A stretch of DNA of 64,000 nt. Origin: Metallyticus violacea. Taxonomy: Eukaryota > Arthropoda > Insecta > Mantodea > Metallyticidae. Under the pieces are notes generated by a model. It was not told where the DNA came from and ran no database searches. It saw only the letters and a program-made list of their open reading frames with translations. Shown here one piece after another: positions 22,468 through 32,170 of this stretch. A program made the position numbers and the translations under genes. Numbering within the stretch: the first letter of the stretch is position 1; each line of letters opens with the position of its first letter. Location of the stretch: positions 81,276,001-81,340,000 of the forward strand of contig CM060831.1 of the NCBI GenBank assembly GCA_030762175.1. Reading direction: 5' to 3'.

Positions 22468-23785
22468 TTCAGAATATTCGGGACTCGTGCTGCCATCGGG
22501 TCTAAACTTACTTTGCGATTAATGACCGCGGTCACCCTCGAAGTAGTTCCCTTCCACACATATACACCGGTCTCAGCGATTCTGCCATTTTCCAAGTGCA
22601 TCTTAAAAGTCATATTTTTTTAGGGTGTTTAGCACAGACAGCGTTTCTTCTTAAATCCTCTCAATTGTGTCGAACCGACGTCCTTTCAACTTCATCTTCA
22701 GTTTGGAGAATGGAGCGAAGTCGCAGGGTGCCAAATCAGGCTAGTACGGTGGGTGGGGGCAACCGTCATGTTCTTTTTGTCAAAAAGCTCCTGGTGGACA
22801 AGGAATTGTGACAGGGTGCATTATCCTGATGCAACAGCCAGTTCCCTTGTCGCCAAAGTTCGGGCTGTCGTCTCCGCACATTTTCACGGAGCCGTCGCAA
22901 AACTTCACAGTAGTACGTGGAATTCACTGTTTCATTTGGTGGGACGAATTCTTTGTGCACAATCCCCTTGGTTTCAAAAAAAAAAATAAATAAATAAATA
23001 AATAAAATAAAATAAATAAAGGAGGAACATGCTCTTGACTTTGCTCTTCACTTGTATCGCTTTTTTTTGGTTAGTGAGTTCGGGTTCTTCCACTGGGAGG
23101 ATTGTGGTTTTGTCTCAGGGTCATAATGGTTCTCGTCGCTGGTGATGACCCTGTACAACATGGTTGGGACATCGGATAAGGCCTGATGAAGCTCCGTGCG
23201 AACTTCAGCACGCTGCCTTTCTAATCAGCAGTCAGGATCCTTGGCACAAATTTTGCGGCGACACGATGCATTCCCAATTCATCAGTTAAACTTCGTTGGC
23301 ATGTCCTTCCAATTCCCACTTCATGAGCAAGGTCTTCAATAGTTCGATGTCGATTCTCCGAACGAGGTGTTGAACTTTGGCAACAATGTCAGGCGTTGTG
23401 CAGCTGACAGGCCTACCGGTGTGAGCATCGTCTTCAATAGCTGTACGGCTGCCCTGAACCGAGCATGCCACTCAAGTACACGTGCACGGCTCATGCTTTG
23501 TCCCCCAAATACTTGTTGAATCGTTGCGAGGGTCTCCGTAGCATTTTCCCCGAGATTTGCACAGAATTTGATGCACACTCTCTGTACTAATCTTGGATCC
23601 ATCGTAAATCGCCACACACTACACACAGAGTATCGTGAAAAGTACTATAGAATCTCAACACATCTACCCAGCTGCATGAAGCTTTAAACACTCACTCATC
23701 CTATGTGCTAGTGTTGCCACCTGGCGGTACAAAACTCTACTGGAACTACTGTCGAGATGATAGCACCAGTCCCGAATATTGTTGA
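22468..23785 (-). mobile_element. Mariner D (DD34D type), full-length, inactive
   Basis: Left end ttcagaatattcgggact and right end, read in reverse, tcaacaatattcgggact sit inside TA. The gene runs right to left. MDPRLVQRVCIKFCANLGEN starts at about 23601, followed by HTH VFGGQSMSRARVLEWHARF, a one-base shift, then GRTAIEDDAHTGRPVS and a second frameshift near 23340. The region of the first catalytic aspartate is lost in decayed sequence at 23100-23250. An AT-rich simple repeat at 22975-23022 replaces the residues before GIVHKEFVPPNETVNSTYY. LLHQDNAPCHNSLSTRSFL holds the second aspartate. PDLAPCDFAPF holds the third, after a stop. The tail CVEGNYFEGD-like block is near 22550. Confidence 0.92.
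22975..23022. repeat. A-rich TAAA repeat inside mariner D transposase
   Basis: An A run followed by about eight TAAA-type units lies exactly where the family has a few hydrophobic codons between the VKSM and GIVH blocks. Read on the coding strand it gives an Ile/Tyr/Leu/Phe-rich stretch. Confidence 0.9.
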
Positions 23786-24380
23786 TACCACCTCAAATGT
23801 TCCCTAATGATAAAAGTTCATTTTACTTGGTGAAATATTTTGTATTTATGGGTCAGTGCATGACTAAAATATAATTTTTATTCTGGCCAGCACATGAATA
23901 AAAATTAAGAATATCGGATTGAAGAATGAAGATGTTTAAATAAATCTAGAATTAATACAGTGTCGTCTGCTCCTTATTTGCTATTGTCTCGTAAGTATAC
24001 AAGAAGTCCATTCCTGAAGCGTACACTAAACTTGTACTACACGTCATTCGTGCTGATACCGGAAGGTTTCTCATAAAATCGATACATACATGTTGCCCCC
24101 GTGTTCCTACTTTAGTACTGCGCTTTAGCTCATAAAATATTTCAGTTTTTTTCTTATGTAAATTGTCTCTAATCTTTTAATTTTTTTACTTCTGCTGCGG
24201 TACAATCATTAAGCGAATTGTTTCATTACAGTTGGAACAAGTATCAGATATGGGATACTTAATCGTCTAATTGGTCTAAAAGATGTTCCTATAAAACTCA
24301 TGATATATGATGTATCTGTATATTTGTTTATATTCAGTTACTCGGAATATACATTTTTGAAGATTTAGGCCGCTCTAATA
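23786..24380. other. AT-rich spacer
   Basis: No coding or repeat signal seen. Confidence 0.35.
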
Positions 24381-24708
24381 TTATTTGGTGGGATAGCTTA
24401 TCTGTTAAGTAAATAATTGCAGCTATAACTATGTTCAGTTGTTCAGATATAGTTGTATAAAGAAGGCTATGTGTAGAAGATTGTGACATGTTCAAAATGG
24501 AGTTTCGAGCTGTTATTAAGTTCTTCACAAAAGAAGCACTTACTCCAAATGAAATTAAACAGCGATTGGACGGTGTATATGGGGATGCATCCCCCTCATA
24601 TTATAATGTAAAAGAATGGGTCGAGAAATCAAGCGTGCAGGTCGGCCCTTGGAAGTGCTCACTCTTGGAAACATCGCTCGCTCTTGTGGAAAGAGAAATT
24701 ATGGAACA
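24381..24708 (+). mobile_element. Mariner A copy 2, 5' fragment
   Basis: Begins in the leader (cttatctgttaagtaaataa) and includes the start MFKMEFRAVIKFFTKEALTP near 24488, then EIKQRLDGVYGDASPSYYNV and EWVEKS. A deletion removes the RMGRESIEDEE region, and the frame ends after LVEREIMEH. It is the best-preserved N-terminus of the family in the window. The terminal repeat is missing. The 3' piece at 27207 lies in the same orientation and may be the other end of one broken element. Confidence 0.9.
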
Positions 24709-25736
24709 CTTAACATATAAATTAAAAAGTATATATTAAGTTATTATTAAAAACTGTATTCATATGTTTGTTATGAAATGTTTATTTGACGTAATTTAAC
24801 ACATTGTTGTATCACAGTGAAAGTTAAAATTTTAAAATAATTTAACATGTTCCTATTTTTAAAAAAATTAACAGGGTAACCCGCATTTCTAAACCCGATC
24901 CCAAGGGGGCCACAAACGTAAAAAAGTTGGGGATCATTGTACTAAAGAGTAACATTAATAAAATAATTTAGTTTGAATCGCAACAAAATTAACGTAGATG
25001 GTCATCCGGGTTAATCAGAAAATCGATGAATAAATGAATTTCAGCTGAAGAGCACGGCCCTAATTCATTAAAACAGTTAAATGTAGCGGAGTATTGGCTC
25101 ATGTAATTTCTGCAGCGTCCTCTACCTTTGGTCATCTCCAGTTCAAAATACAATTTGCGTTGCCCAGGTACCGTGTAGGAACTGACATTGCAGAAGCACT
25201 AAAATTATGCAAGCTTGTAATTTGTATGGCCGAATGGTTGAAGTGTTTTGTGAAATTATGTTATGGCACTAGTTTAAATTTCACACTTTACATAATAATT
25301 TTATTTGCAACTTGCGTAACTTGGTATTATTTCAAAATCCAAATTTAGCATATATACATGAAATAGTTATTGCTGTATAGCCATTAGAAGTAAACAGGGA
25401 TAAAGTATCATTAAAGAACAAGTATTGCAAGTTTTTAAATTTCCTTGTACCTATGTGCATTGAACAAGCCATATCTACGATCGAGGTTACTGAAACGTAA
25501 GTCACTGTTAATTGTCATTCAACGAACCGTCATTAGCTGATCACGATCACGATTCTACGATAATTACTCAAAGGATAACATCTAACTCTATAGCCAAATA
25601 GGTTGTAGTGCAATTACAATCTCCTTGTGTATATCACTTTGTTTTTGTTTTGCGTTTGATTACCATATGTAGATAAACGAAAATTCAAAGAAATACAGAT
25701 CTCCTATTTTTTCTCAGAGTGAGATAAGACATTTTG
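24709..25736. other. Unrecognised sequence
   Basis: AT-rich. An 84-codon frame at 25094-25348 has a hydrophobic end but no recognisable domain. Confidence 0.35.
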
Positions 25737-26139
25737 TCATTCTTTAAAGGGAAAGGAGACACGAAAATATTTAGTCATGCATTTCAACATGAAACCAGGC
25801 GAATTCTTATTATCAAATAGATAAACAGCGTGAATCAAGAAGCGTAAACTTCTATTCATGGGGGGGGGGGGGACAGGGTGATTAAACTGTAGTATCTCGG
25901 TCATGTCATTTACTAGCCACCACACTGTATCCTTTGATAGCCGTAATCTTTCTTTAAAGTTCCTGTCCCCATTCTCTTTCAAAAGGGTTACCTCTTTCCA
26001 CAATAATCCAGCATTGATGCTGGTCCCAATTTAAGTAATCCAGGTATATTACCATGTCCTCAGTACCTTTAAGAAAATAGAAACGGGCAACCATTTTGTG
26101 TAACTGGACCGCAATCAGCGGATTTGATTGGTATAGCAC
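25737..26139 (-). pseudogene. PIF/Harbinger-type transposase N-terminal remnant
   Basis: Two overlapping - strand frames make one N-terminal portion after a frameshift near 25970. The first (26139 down to 25954) ends VERGNPFER. The second reads RNFKERLRLSKDTVWWLVND, then NHPVPPPPMNRSLRFLIHAV. A block NPFE, a [FL]RLSK[DE]TV helix and a polar linker before the (L)LIALRFYAT-like helix are typical of Harbinger transposases. The catalytic DDE half is absent. A run of 12 G interrupts the linker near 25860 and adds prolines on the coding strand. Confidence 0.65.
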
Positions 26140-26878
26140 CCTCGATCAAAGTTGAACATAATCAACTACTTCGTTTAACTTTAATCATTGTCGATATAGC
26201 GAAAAATCGCATTGAGCCGATTTGACCGCCTTCAAGGATCGATCGAGGATGGTGCATATGGCCACAAGCGACACTGGCTGACATAGAACGAAAGCTGATC
26301 TCAGGTTCTTTAAATACTCGTGTATGGTCCATGAAAACGTAGGTCTTAACAAGCAGATAAGGACGATAATGGCGCTGCAACGATATGACGATAGTGGTTA
26401 TAATGTTTCGCTGATTTACTGTCTGTTATCGCCGTTGCTCGAAATGATGTATTTGATTTGTCAGATACAAACAGCTGTCTACGTGGAAGCGGCTCGTATC
26501 CTTTCCTTCCTTCCTTGTCGTAAGTTGTAAGAGCCTATGGTCCGGTTGCATAAACGCCACATTGGAGGTGGTCCCACAGAAAGACCAAAGGGCCTAATTC
26601 GGAGATGGAGCAAGCTCAAGTACAGCTGCACTTTGCCGATCTATCTCTCTGGGCGGATGTGATTTAGATAAGTTATTAGTTATTACACGTTCGAAATGGT
26701 GCGCCGGCACATGCAATTGGAGCCAGTGCCAGAAGAATGTGCTCTGATTTGCCAACTTGTTGCAAAGGAAGTTTGCCTGTCAGCAAGAGCGGAAAGAAGC
26801 ACATTCCTATGGTGTGATTCCCAAATGCCGCACCTTTGATACTCCCTCGAACTTGCGTCATGTCTTACTCAAATGTGT
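26140..26878. other. Unrecognised sequence next to the Harbinger remnant
   Basis: A somewhat GC-richer stretch with frames up to 72 codons on both strands. It might contain more of the Harbinger element, but I could not identify any part. Confidence 0.3.
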
Positions 26879-27028
26879 CGGTCCTAGTGGTGTAGTGGTT
26901 ACCATACTTGCCTTGAAAACTCAAGGTCGCGGGTTCAAACCCGGCCAGGTTCGACGGATTTTTTCGGCCGTAAAAATGCTAAGCATGGCTTCCTTCGGAA
27001 GGGAAGTAAAGCCGTGGGTCCCGTGTTG
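26879..27028 (+). mobile_element. SINE-2 with complete tRNA-like head, 3'-truncated
   Basis: This is the best preserved SINE-2 head. The A box is tagtggtgtagtggttacca and the B box is gcgggttcaaacccggcc. The body is kept to gtgggtcccgtgt and then stops, so the 3' half and tail are absent. Confidence 0.9.
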
Positions 27029-27206
27029 TGAAATATTCTTCACTCATTAGAACACACTGGACTCCTCTTTCGTAGTTGTCCCCTTTTACTTGACCATATG
27101 GGTACAACGGTATGCTTAAGGATGCAGGGAGCGAACTTGCTAAGTCTACCTGACGTTTAGATGCCGATCATCACCCAGTCAACGAGGGGAGCGACAGCCC
27201 AAATTC

Positions 27207-27480
27207 AGCTCCCAGTGACTATTTCCTCTTCTCGAAACTCAAAAATGGCCTTCGAGGAAAGAAATTTAAGTGTGATGAAGAAGTGATGGATGCTGATTAT
27301 GCCCATTTTGCAGACAAGACTTCTGACTATTTTTGGGGGAAGGGGAGGATTGAAATGTTAATTCAAAGATGTGAGGAATGTATTGCAATTAAAGGTAACT
27401 ATATTGAAAAGTGAAATACAGTTTTTGTGTTTATCATACTAGAAATGGTTAGGCTGGAAACTTATGGACCTACCCTCGTA
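27207..27480 (+). mobile_element. Mariner A copy 3, 3' fragment
   Basis: Starts at the third-aspartate block (APSDYFLFSKLKNGLRG), continues through KFKCDEEVMDA and HFADKTSDYF, a G-rich patch (gggggaaggggagg) and IEMLIQRCEECIAIKG, and ends in the right terminus (aggctggaaacttatggacc then taccctcg before TA). Everything 5' of about codon 280 is missing. Confidence 0.92.
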
Positions 27481-27634
27481 CGTTGCATATGTTATACGTT
27501 TCAAATTAAATGGGAGGGAACTGGATTTCTCAAAGCAATAATAATTAAACTTTAATCGCAATTTTCTCAATACTTAGAATTTTGAGTTGTTTCGTTTTTG
27601 AACAGGGCCGTTGATGATGTGACTGAAAGATGTA

Positions 27635-27697
<63 letters not shown>

Positions 27698-28092
27698 CGT
27701 TTTATTTCAAACTTTATTTTCTCTTATTAGATCGCGTTTTTAATTGAGTTTTTTCAAAATGGCAATTAATGAAAAGATAGTAGATTAGTTTCAGAAATAA
27801 TTTTCTAAAGCATTTAGCCAGAATATCATTATTTAAATTTTAATCATTGAACTCCTTTATTCAATTTTCTTCTCCCTTTGCTGAATAAATGTGCTTTAAA
27901 CAGTCATGCCGAATAACAGGTGTGTCGTATTCAAGAATTCGCTATGTGTCACTTTTACTAAGACTCAAAACAACAGTTGACATAATTATCGTAATGCTAA
28001 TGCTCTAGTCGTGTGTAAAAAGCACGTGATTGCATAATGATAGCTTTCCATTTATCGCATTCTACTCGGGTACCCAATACAGATACCTTGTG

Positions 28093-28096
<4 letters not shown>
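27481..28096. other. AT-rich spacer with a TG/TA microsatellite at 27637-27690
   Basis: A compound repeat of about seven TG and twenty TA units lies at 27637-27690. The remainder shows no feature. Confidence 0.6.

Positions 28097-28159
<63 letters not shown>
28097..28159. repeat. Compound TA/GA microsatellite
   Basis: About 14 TA units pass directly into about 16 GA units, just upstream of SINE-3. Confidence 0.95.
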
Positions 28160-28161
<2 letters not shown>

Positions 28162-28174
28162 GCTTAAGAGACCA

Positions 28175-28504
28175 CCTCCTTGGTCTAGTGGTTAGCGTTG
28201 CTGACTGCTGGCCGCGTTGATTCCCGGTACCTACTTAAGAATTTTTCTAAGTTAGGAAGGTCTGCAACGGGATCTACCCAGCCTCGTGAGGACAATTGGG
28301 AAGCTGCCTGATAGAGAGGTGGCGATCTCCGATCTAGTAAGCCGCGATAAAGCGATCAGCGGGTTGCGATGTGCTGATCACATGCCCCTTGCAATACTGC
28401 ACTCTACCAATGATATCACGTGATGGAGGTAGAAGACGCAGCGGTCATCGCAGGAAGCCGAAGGTCCACTTCGGGTGTGGAAAACCAAGCTTAGAAGAAG
28501 ATAA
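28175..28504 (+). mobile_element. SINE-3, tRNA-derived, single copy
   Basis: The head has an A box ttggtctagtggttagcg and a degenerate B box (cgcgttgattcccgg). The unrelated body includes aggaaggtctgcaacgggat, ctcgtgaggacaattgggaa, gcgataaagcgatcagcggg and gaagccgaaggtccacttcg, and an end gaagaagataag. No second copy occurs here. The tRNA-type promoter and noncoding body support a SINE, although a single copy cannot show its exact borders. Confidence 0.7.
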
Positions 28505-28639
28505 GTAATTAAGAACTAAATAACAGCACGTTCACAATAAACACAGTTTATTTAAGTACTGGAGAATAACGAAAGCCATGATTGCTGTTATTTTTATTTA
28601 TTTTTTTATCACTGCACCGCGCCTGAAGATGTGGGTGAT

Positions 28640-28790
28640 AGATGATAACCTGGCCGTATAAGTTCAGGGGACGTTTCCCAAGTAATAACCAAAAGAACTG
28701 AGAAAACACCCCTGAAAATCCTCAGTCAGGAAACTAATCCTATCCGAGTCGAACCCGGGTCCACATATGATATTCACATGTTTCAGGAGT
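28640..28790 (-). mobile_element. SINE-1-related divergent fragment
   Basis: On the - strand, acccgggttcgactcggat gives a B-box-like word. It is followed by cctgactgaggattttcagg and ttttctcagttcttttgg, the same order and spacing as the B box, cctgactgagg and ttcctcagtc blocks of SINE-1. The remaining body differs. It looks like an older or separate family sharing the same central block. Confidence 0.55.
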
Positions 28791-28892
28791 GTAAACACTG
28801 AATTTCTTTTCCCGCCACGCCATTCGGTTGCTTGGTAAAGCTCATTTAGGTTAGACACACTGTATAACACAGCGTGATATACAGTAGGACTC

Positions 28893-29490
28893 TCACCCAG
28901 TGATATTAAACAATCCCTTGACGATCTTCATATTCCTGTGAAGGAACGGTCAAAATTACTTCATTTGGGCAAAGAGAACCTTGAAGATGTGTTGGCACAA
29001 GAAAACATGTCCCTTGTCGAGGAGAAAGTTCTGAGTGACCAGCATCTAAAGACAATATAAATAGTTTCAAGTTTGGGGCTTTCCAAAACAACTGTACTTT
29101 GTGTCAGTGTAATATGGATGCCCTGAATTCTTTCAGCAGTTTAATGTAAGTGCGGCGGAATGTTATCAGAATTTGTTGAACCTTTGCCATGACAGAGGAA
29201 TTCTGACAATGGACTGGGAAGTAGGTATGCTGAACTACTGCATTGCCATCAAGGAAGGCTTGAGAACGGCTTCTCCTGCTGTGAACACGTTGTTTCCAGG
29301 AGCTGCAGCATGTCCCCAGCTGACCTTCACGAAGAACGCTGTTATACAGCATTCTGGTATTTTTAGGGAAGTTGAAATATTAATCTACAGATGTGCTAAA
29401 TGAATTTAAGCAAAGGTAGATAATACGTGCGCTTTTATTGTCACCTGTCTAACAAGGTCAGGCTGGAATCTTATGGACCGTACTTGTAAA
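28893..29490 (+). mobile_element. Diverged mariner A relative with a foreign-looking middle
   Basis: The left part follows mariner A base by base with gaps (attaaaca, tcatattcctgtgaaggaa, aacatgtcccttgtcgagga, ctttccaaaacaactgt), that is, the HTH up to SKTTV. The right part has GIFREVEILIYRCAK, equivalent to the family's FLEWIEMLIQRCEK, and the right terminus aggctggaatcttatggacc. Between them, 29105-29350, where linker and catalytic core should be, there is about 250 bp I cannot match to mariner. It is open on the - strand for 82 codons and on the + strand for 76. It may be captured or replaced sequence, or the mariner may simply be too diverged to see. Confidence 0.65.
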
Positions 29491-30386
29491 TGTAAGTTAC
29501 AGTATCCTGCCTGCTTTGTCGGTCATGGCATCAATTCTCTGTGGCACACCATTGTGCAGCAAATTCTAAGTCGCCTTCGCATGCTTTCCCACAGCTCTCT
29601 TTAGCAGTAACCGTTGTCTGAAAGAATTTCCGGACTTATGTTTATATTAACCTTTTTTTTGTCTTGTTTTGGTGTGAGGAACTCGCCACCAGAGTTTGTA
29701 AAAGTATTGCTGCAATTGGGAGGTTTCCGTAAGGAAGACAGTCTATGACGCAGTCTATGTTGTCTCTTCAGAGATGTGAGCGTTTCCATAGCAACGGTGT
29801 TCTACAGGTAGCATTTCAAATTATAATACAAATGATGCAGAGAATAAACAAAGCTGTAGTAACAGGAGCTTAACTCAACTATCAGTTCGTTGTATTGTCC
29901 CTTATGTAGATTTTAACTTCACTAGTGTCCAGCCATTTGCTTTGTTAGCTGTAGGAAAATATGGGTGCTTTTTCGGAGCTGTGACAGGTACGTATGTAGA
30001 AACATGGCAACTAAGACTCCATGTGAAGTAATTCCTTTAATTAGTCATTTATGAGAGACTCGGTGGGTATTTTCGCTTGTTATTTGAAGACCGATTTATG
30101 ACACAAATTATCGAATTAAAAAAATGAACAAATCCCAGCGGTGAATTTCGGCAAGTGGTTTTATGCATTTTATCATCGGTGATTTGTGGCATTCTAATTT
30201 ACATGCTATAGGGGCACTTCTGAAGGATCATCAATAATCATTTTTTACGCTAAGCATCCTTTTTGTATATTATGTTTCAATTAAAGAACTGACGTTAATT
30301 TGTTGAAAATGTCTTGCAACAACAAATCATGTAGGATCTTATTTTGAGCAAGTGATCAATTTTAGCGCATAAATAAATTCGACCGC
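29491..30386. other. Unrecognised sequence
   Basis: A - strand reading at 29500-29590 (ELWESMRRRLRICC) hints at a Tc1-type C-terminus but is too weak to call. The rest shows nothing. Confidence 0.3.
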
Positions 30387-30401
30387 TCTTAAATGTACTC
30401 A

Positions 30402-30677
30402 CTTGCCTCCTAAACCCAAGATCGCGGGTTCGAACTCGGCCAGGACCGATGGATTTTTTCGGGGCGTAAAAATGCTAAGTATGGGTTCCTTCGGAAGGGA
30501 AGTAAAGTCGTGGGTCCCGTGTCGTACATTTACGGCACGATAAAGAACCTCAAGCCTGAAAGAGAGGCCTCTGAGCAAAATTTGTCGGCAGTTTCACGCC
30601 CTGAGTTGAATGGGACGCTGATGACCTGAGCTGATAAAGAGCGTCCATAAATAAATCATTCAAAAAAAAAAAAAAAA
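30402..30677 (+). mobile_element. SINE-2, 5'-truncated, with 15-base target duplication
   Basis: tcttaaatgtactca occurs at 30387-30401 and 30678-30692, perfectly. The element begins cttgcctcctaaacccaaga, so the A box is missing while the B box (gcgggttcgaactcggcc) is kept. The body and the A tail (about 15 A) are intact. Confidence 0.95.
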
Positions 30678-30692
30678 TCTTAAATGTACTCA

Positions 30693-31539
30693 TTAAAACG
30701 TGAATGGTTTACTTTATATGACTCTTTTAAACCGCAGACAAAAAAGGCGTCAGCAAGGGAAGGCAATCCCTCATGACCGCGTTAATGGACACCCATGCAT
30801 CGAGCTAATTTCAAGGCGAGCAATTCCAGTAGGCGGAGTAACAGGCTGCTGGTATTGTGTTCCGCCTTATGTAAGACTCAAGTACCTGGGTGTGAGGAAG
30901 CACAGAGGTTTTCAGCCAATCACTGGCCAACACGTCCCGTTTACTTTAAAGTTAATACTCTGACTTAAATTCGTCCGAGAAAGAAAGTAAACTGCAAGTA
31001 AAACAGGAGAAATAAAATAAAATGATTACTCAAATGAACCGTCAATTTCTCAACGGGGATTGAAACCTCAGTCATGCAATTTGTGCCTATTGGAATCTGA
31101 ATATAAACTCATTCATTTAAGACAGAACATGTTTCGCAATATTGCACTAACCGCTAATGCTATATACCTAAACGGCAATACATATGCATGTCCCAATGAT
31201 CTTGTGATGTGCAACTCCAGATCCGGTTCTTTATATGGTGACCGTACAAGCAAATTCTTTGATGGCAGATACCTGTCGAAGCAGCTACTTTTCAGACTGG
31301 GGGGGAAAAAAAAAATTGGTTTAGAAATATTGTGACATCGCGATGCATGCATCTGTAGCTTTTCGACGATAATAGTTTTCAAGAACTTGAACAGAGTTCT
31401 GTCTGTAGGTTGAAAGGCAAGTACCTTAAAAGCTCGATGAAATTAAATTAAATTAAAAGCCCACTGTTTCCCATTAAGGGCAGGCGCCTCCTCCTAGCTC
31501 TACCTCTGTGTCAAAGTTTATTGTTCAGTGACCAGAGCC
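30693..31539. other. Unrecognised sequence
   Basis: Frames of 87-92 codons (30700-30963, 31060-31335, 31113-31382 on -) overlap in opposite senses, with no motif I recognise. An AATTA simple repeat is near 31437. Confidence 0.35.
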
Positions 31540-31704
31540 CTGTTTCACAAAAGTATGGTCTAATACATTACTACGAGTGCATGATCTTATAACTTGTAGT
31601 TATTAGTAAAATTCTGTTCCACAAAGGTTTCTGCTACACTTGTACTTTACACCTCCATACTTACAAATGTACAAGTGCTTTTTCGTTGTTCTGTTCCACA
31701 GAAG
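31540..31704. repeat. Three direct repeats of a ctgttYcacaRaRg word
   Basis: The word ctgtttcacaaaag at 31540 recurs as ctgttccacaaagg at 31614 and ctgttccacagaag at 31691, 74 and 77 bases apart. Short words such as acttgta occur between them. The arrangement resembles sub-terminal repeats of a DNA transposon, but a matching right end is not certain. Confidence 0.45.
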
Positions 31705-31860
31705 TATTAATATTAGTCGGGCACGGGTAATTTGTATAAAGTTCTCTACAAGCGTAGGATATTGGTAACTTCAAATACTAGAGGAAATCTTTTTTAACGA
31801 TTTTGGGAGTCAGTTGACCCAAATGTGCTTTACAATGTGCTAAGTATTAGCGAAAGTGAT

Positions 31861-32157
31861 TTTTTTTTTTTTTGAGTAGTGTTTAACGCCCGTTTTTACT
31901 ACTGAGGCACCACAGGCGGTGGACACTGATGATACATGAGATGAAATGATAAATTGGGAAAGGATATTTTTTTTTTTTTTTTAAGGAAGGAAGCGTTCCA
32001 GGCCTAAGTTTAGGTACCTCCCCGGCATTTGCCAGTTATGAAGACTGAGGAAAACCTGGAAAAAACCCCAGTCAGGGAGGACGGTCCTGGCGGGATTCGA
32101 ACCGCAGACCTCCCGCTCACGAGTCCGTGCCTTAACGACCTCGGCCACCCGTGGCGG
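31861..32157 (-). mobile_element. SINE-1, full-length, young
   Basis: Perfect duplication tagcgaaagtgat at 31848-31860 and 32158-32170. Reading the - strand from 32157: A box gtggccgaggtcgttaaggc, B box ggttcgaatcccgcc, body as in the copy at 18121, internal A run, and end acgggcgttaaacactactc followed by an A tail (the T run at 31860-31874). With the 18121 copy it forms the closest pair in the window. Confidence 0.96.
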
Positions 32158-32170
32158 TAGCGAAAGTGAT

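Noticed and set aside
29500..29600. Tc1-type transposase C-terminus on the - strand
   Set aside because: A single short resemblance (LWESMRRRLR) without catalytic blocks nearby.
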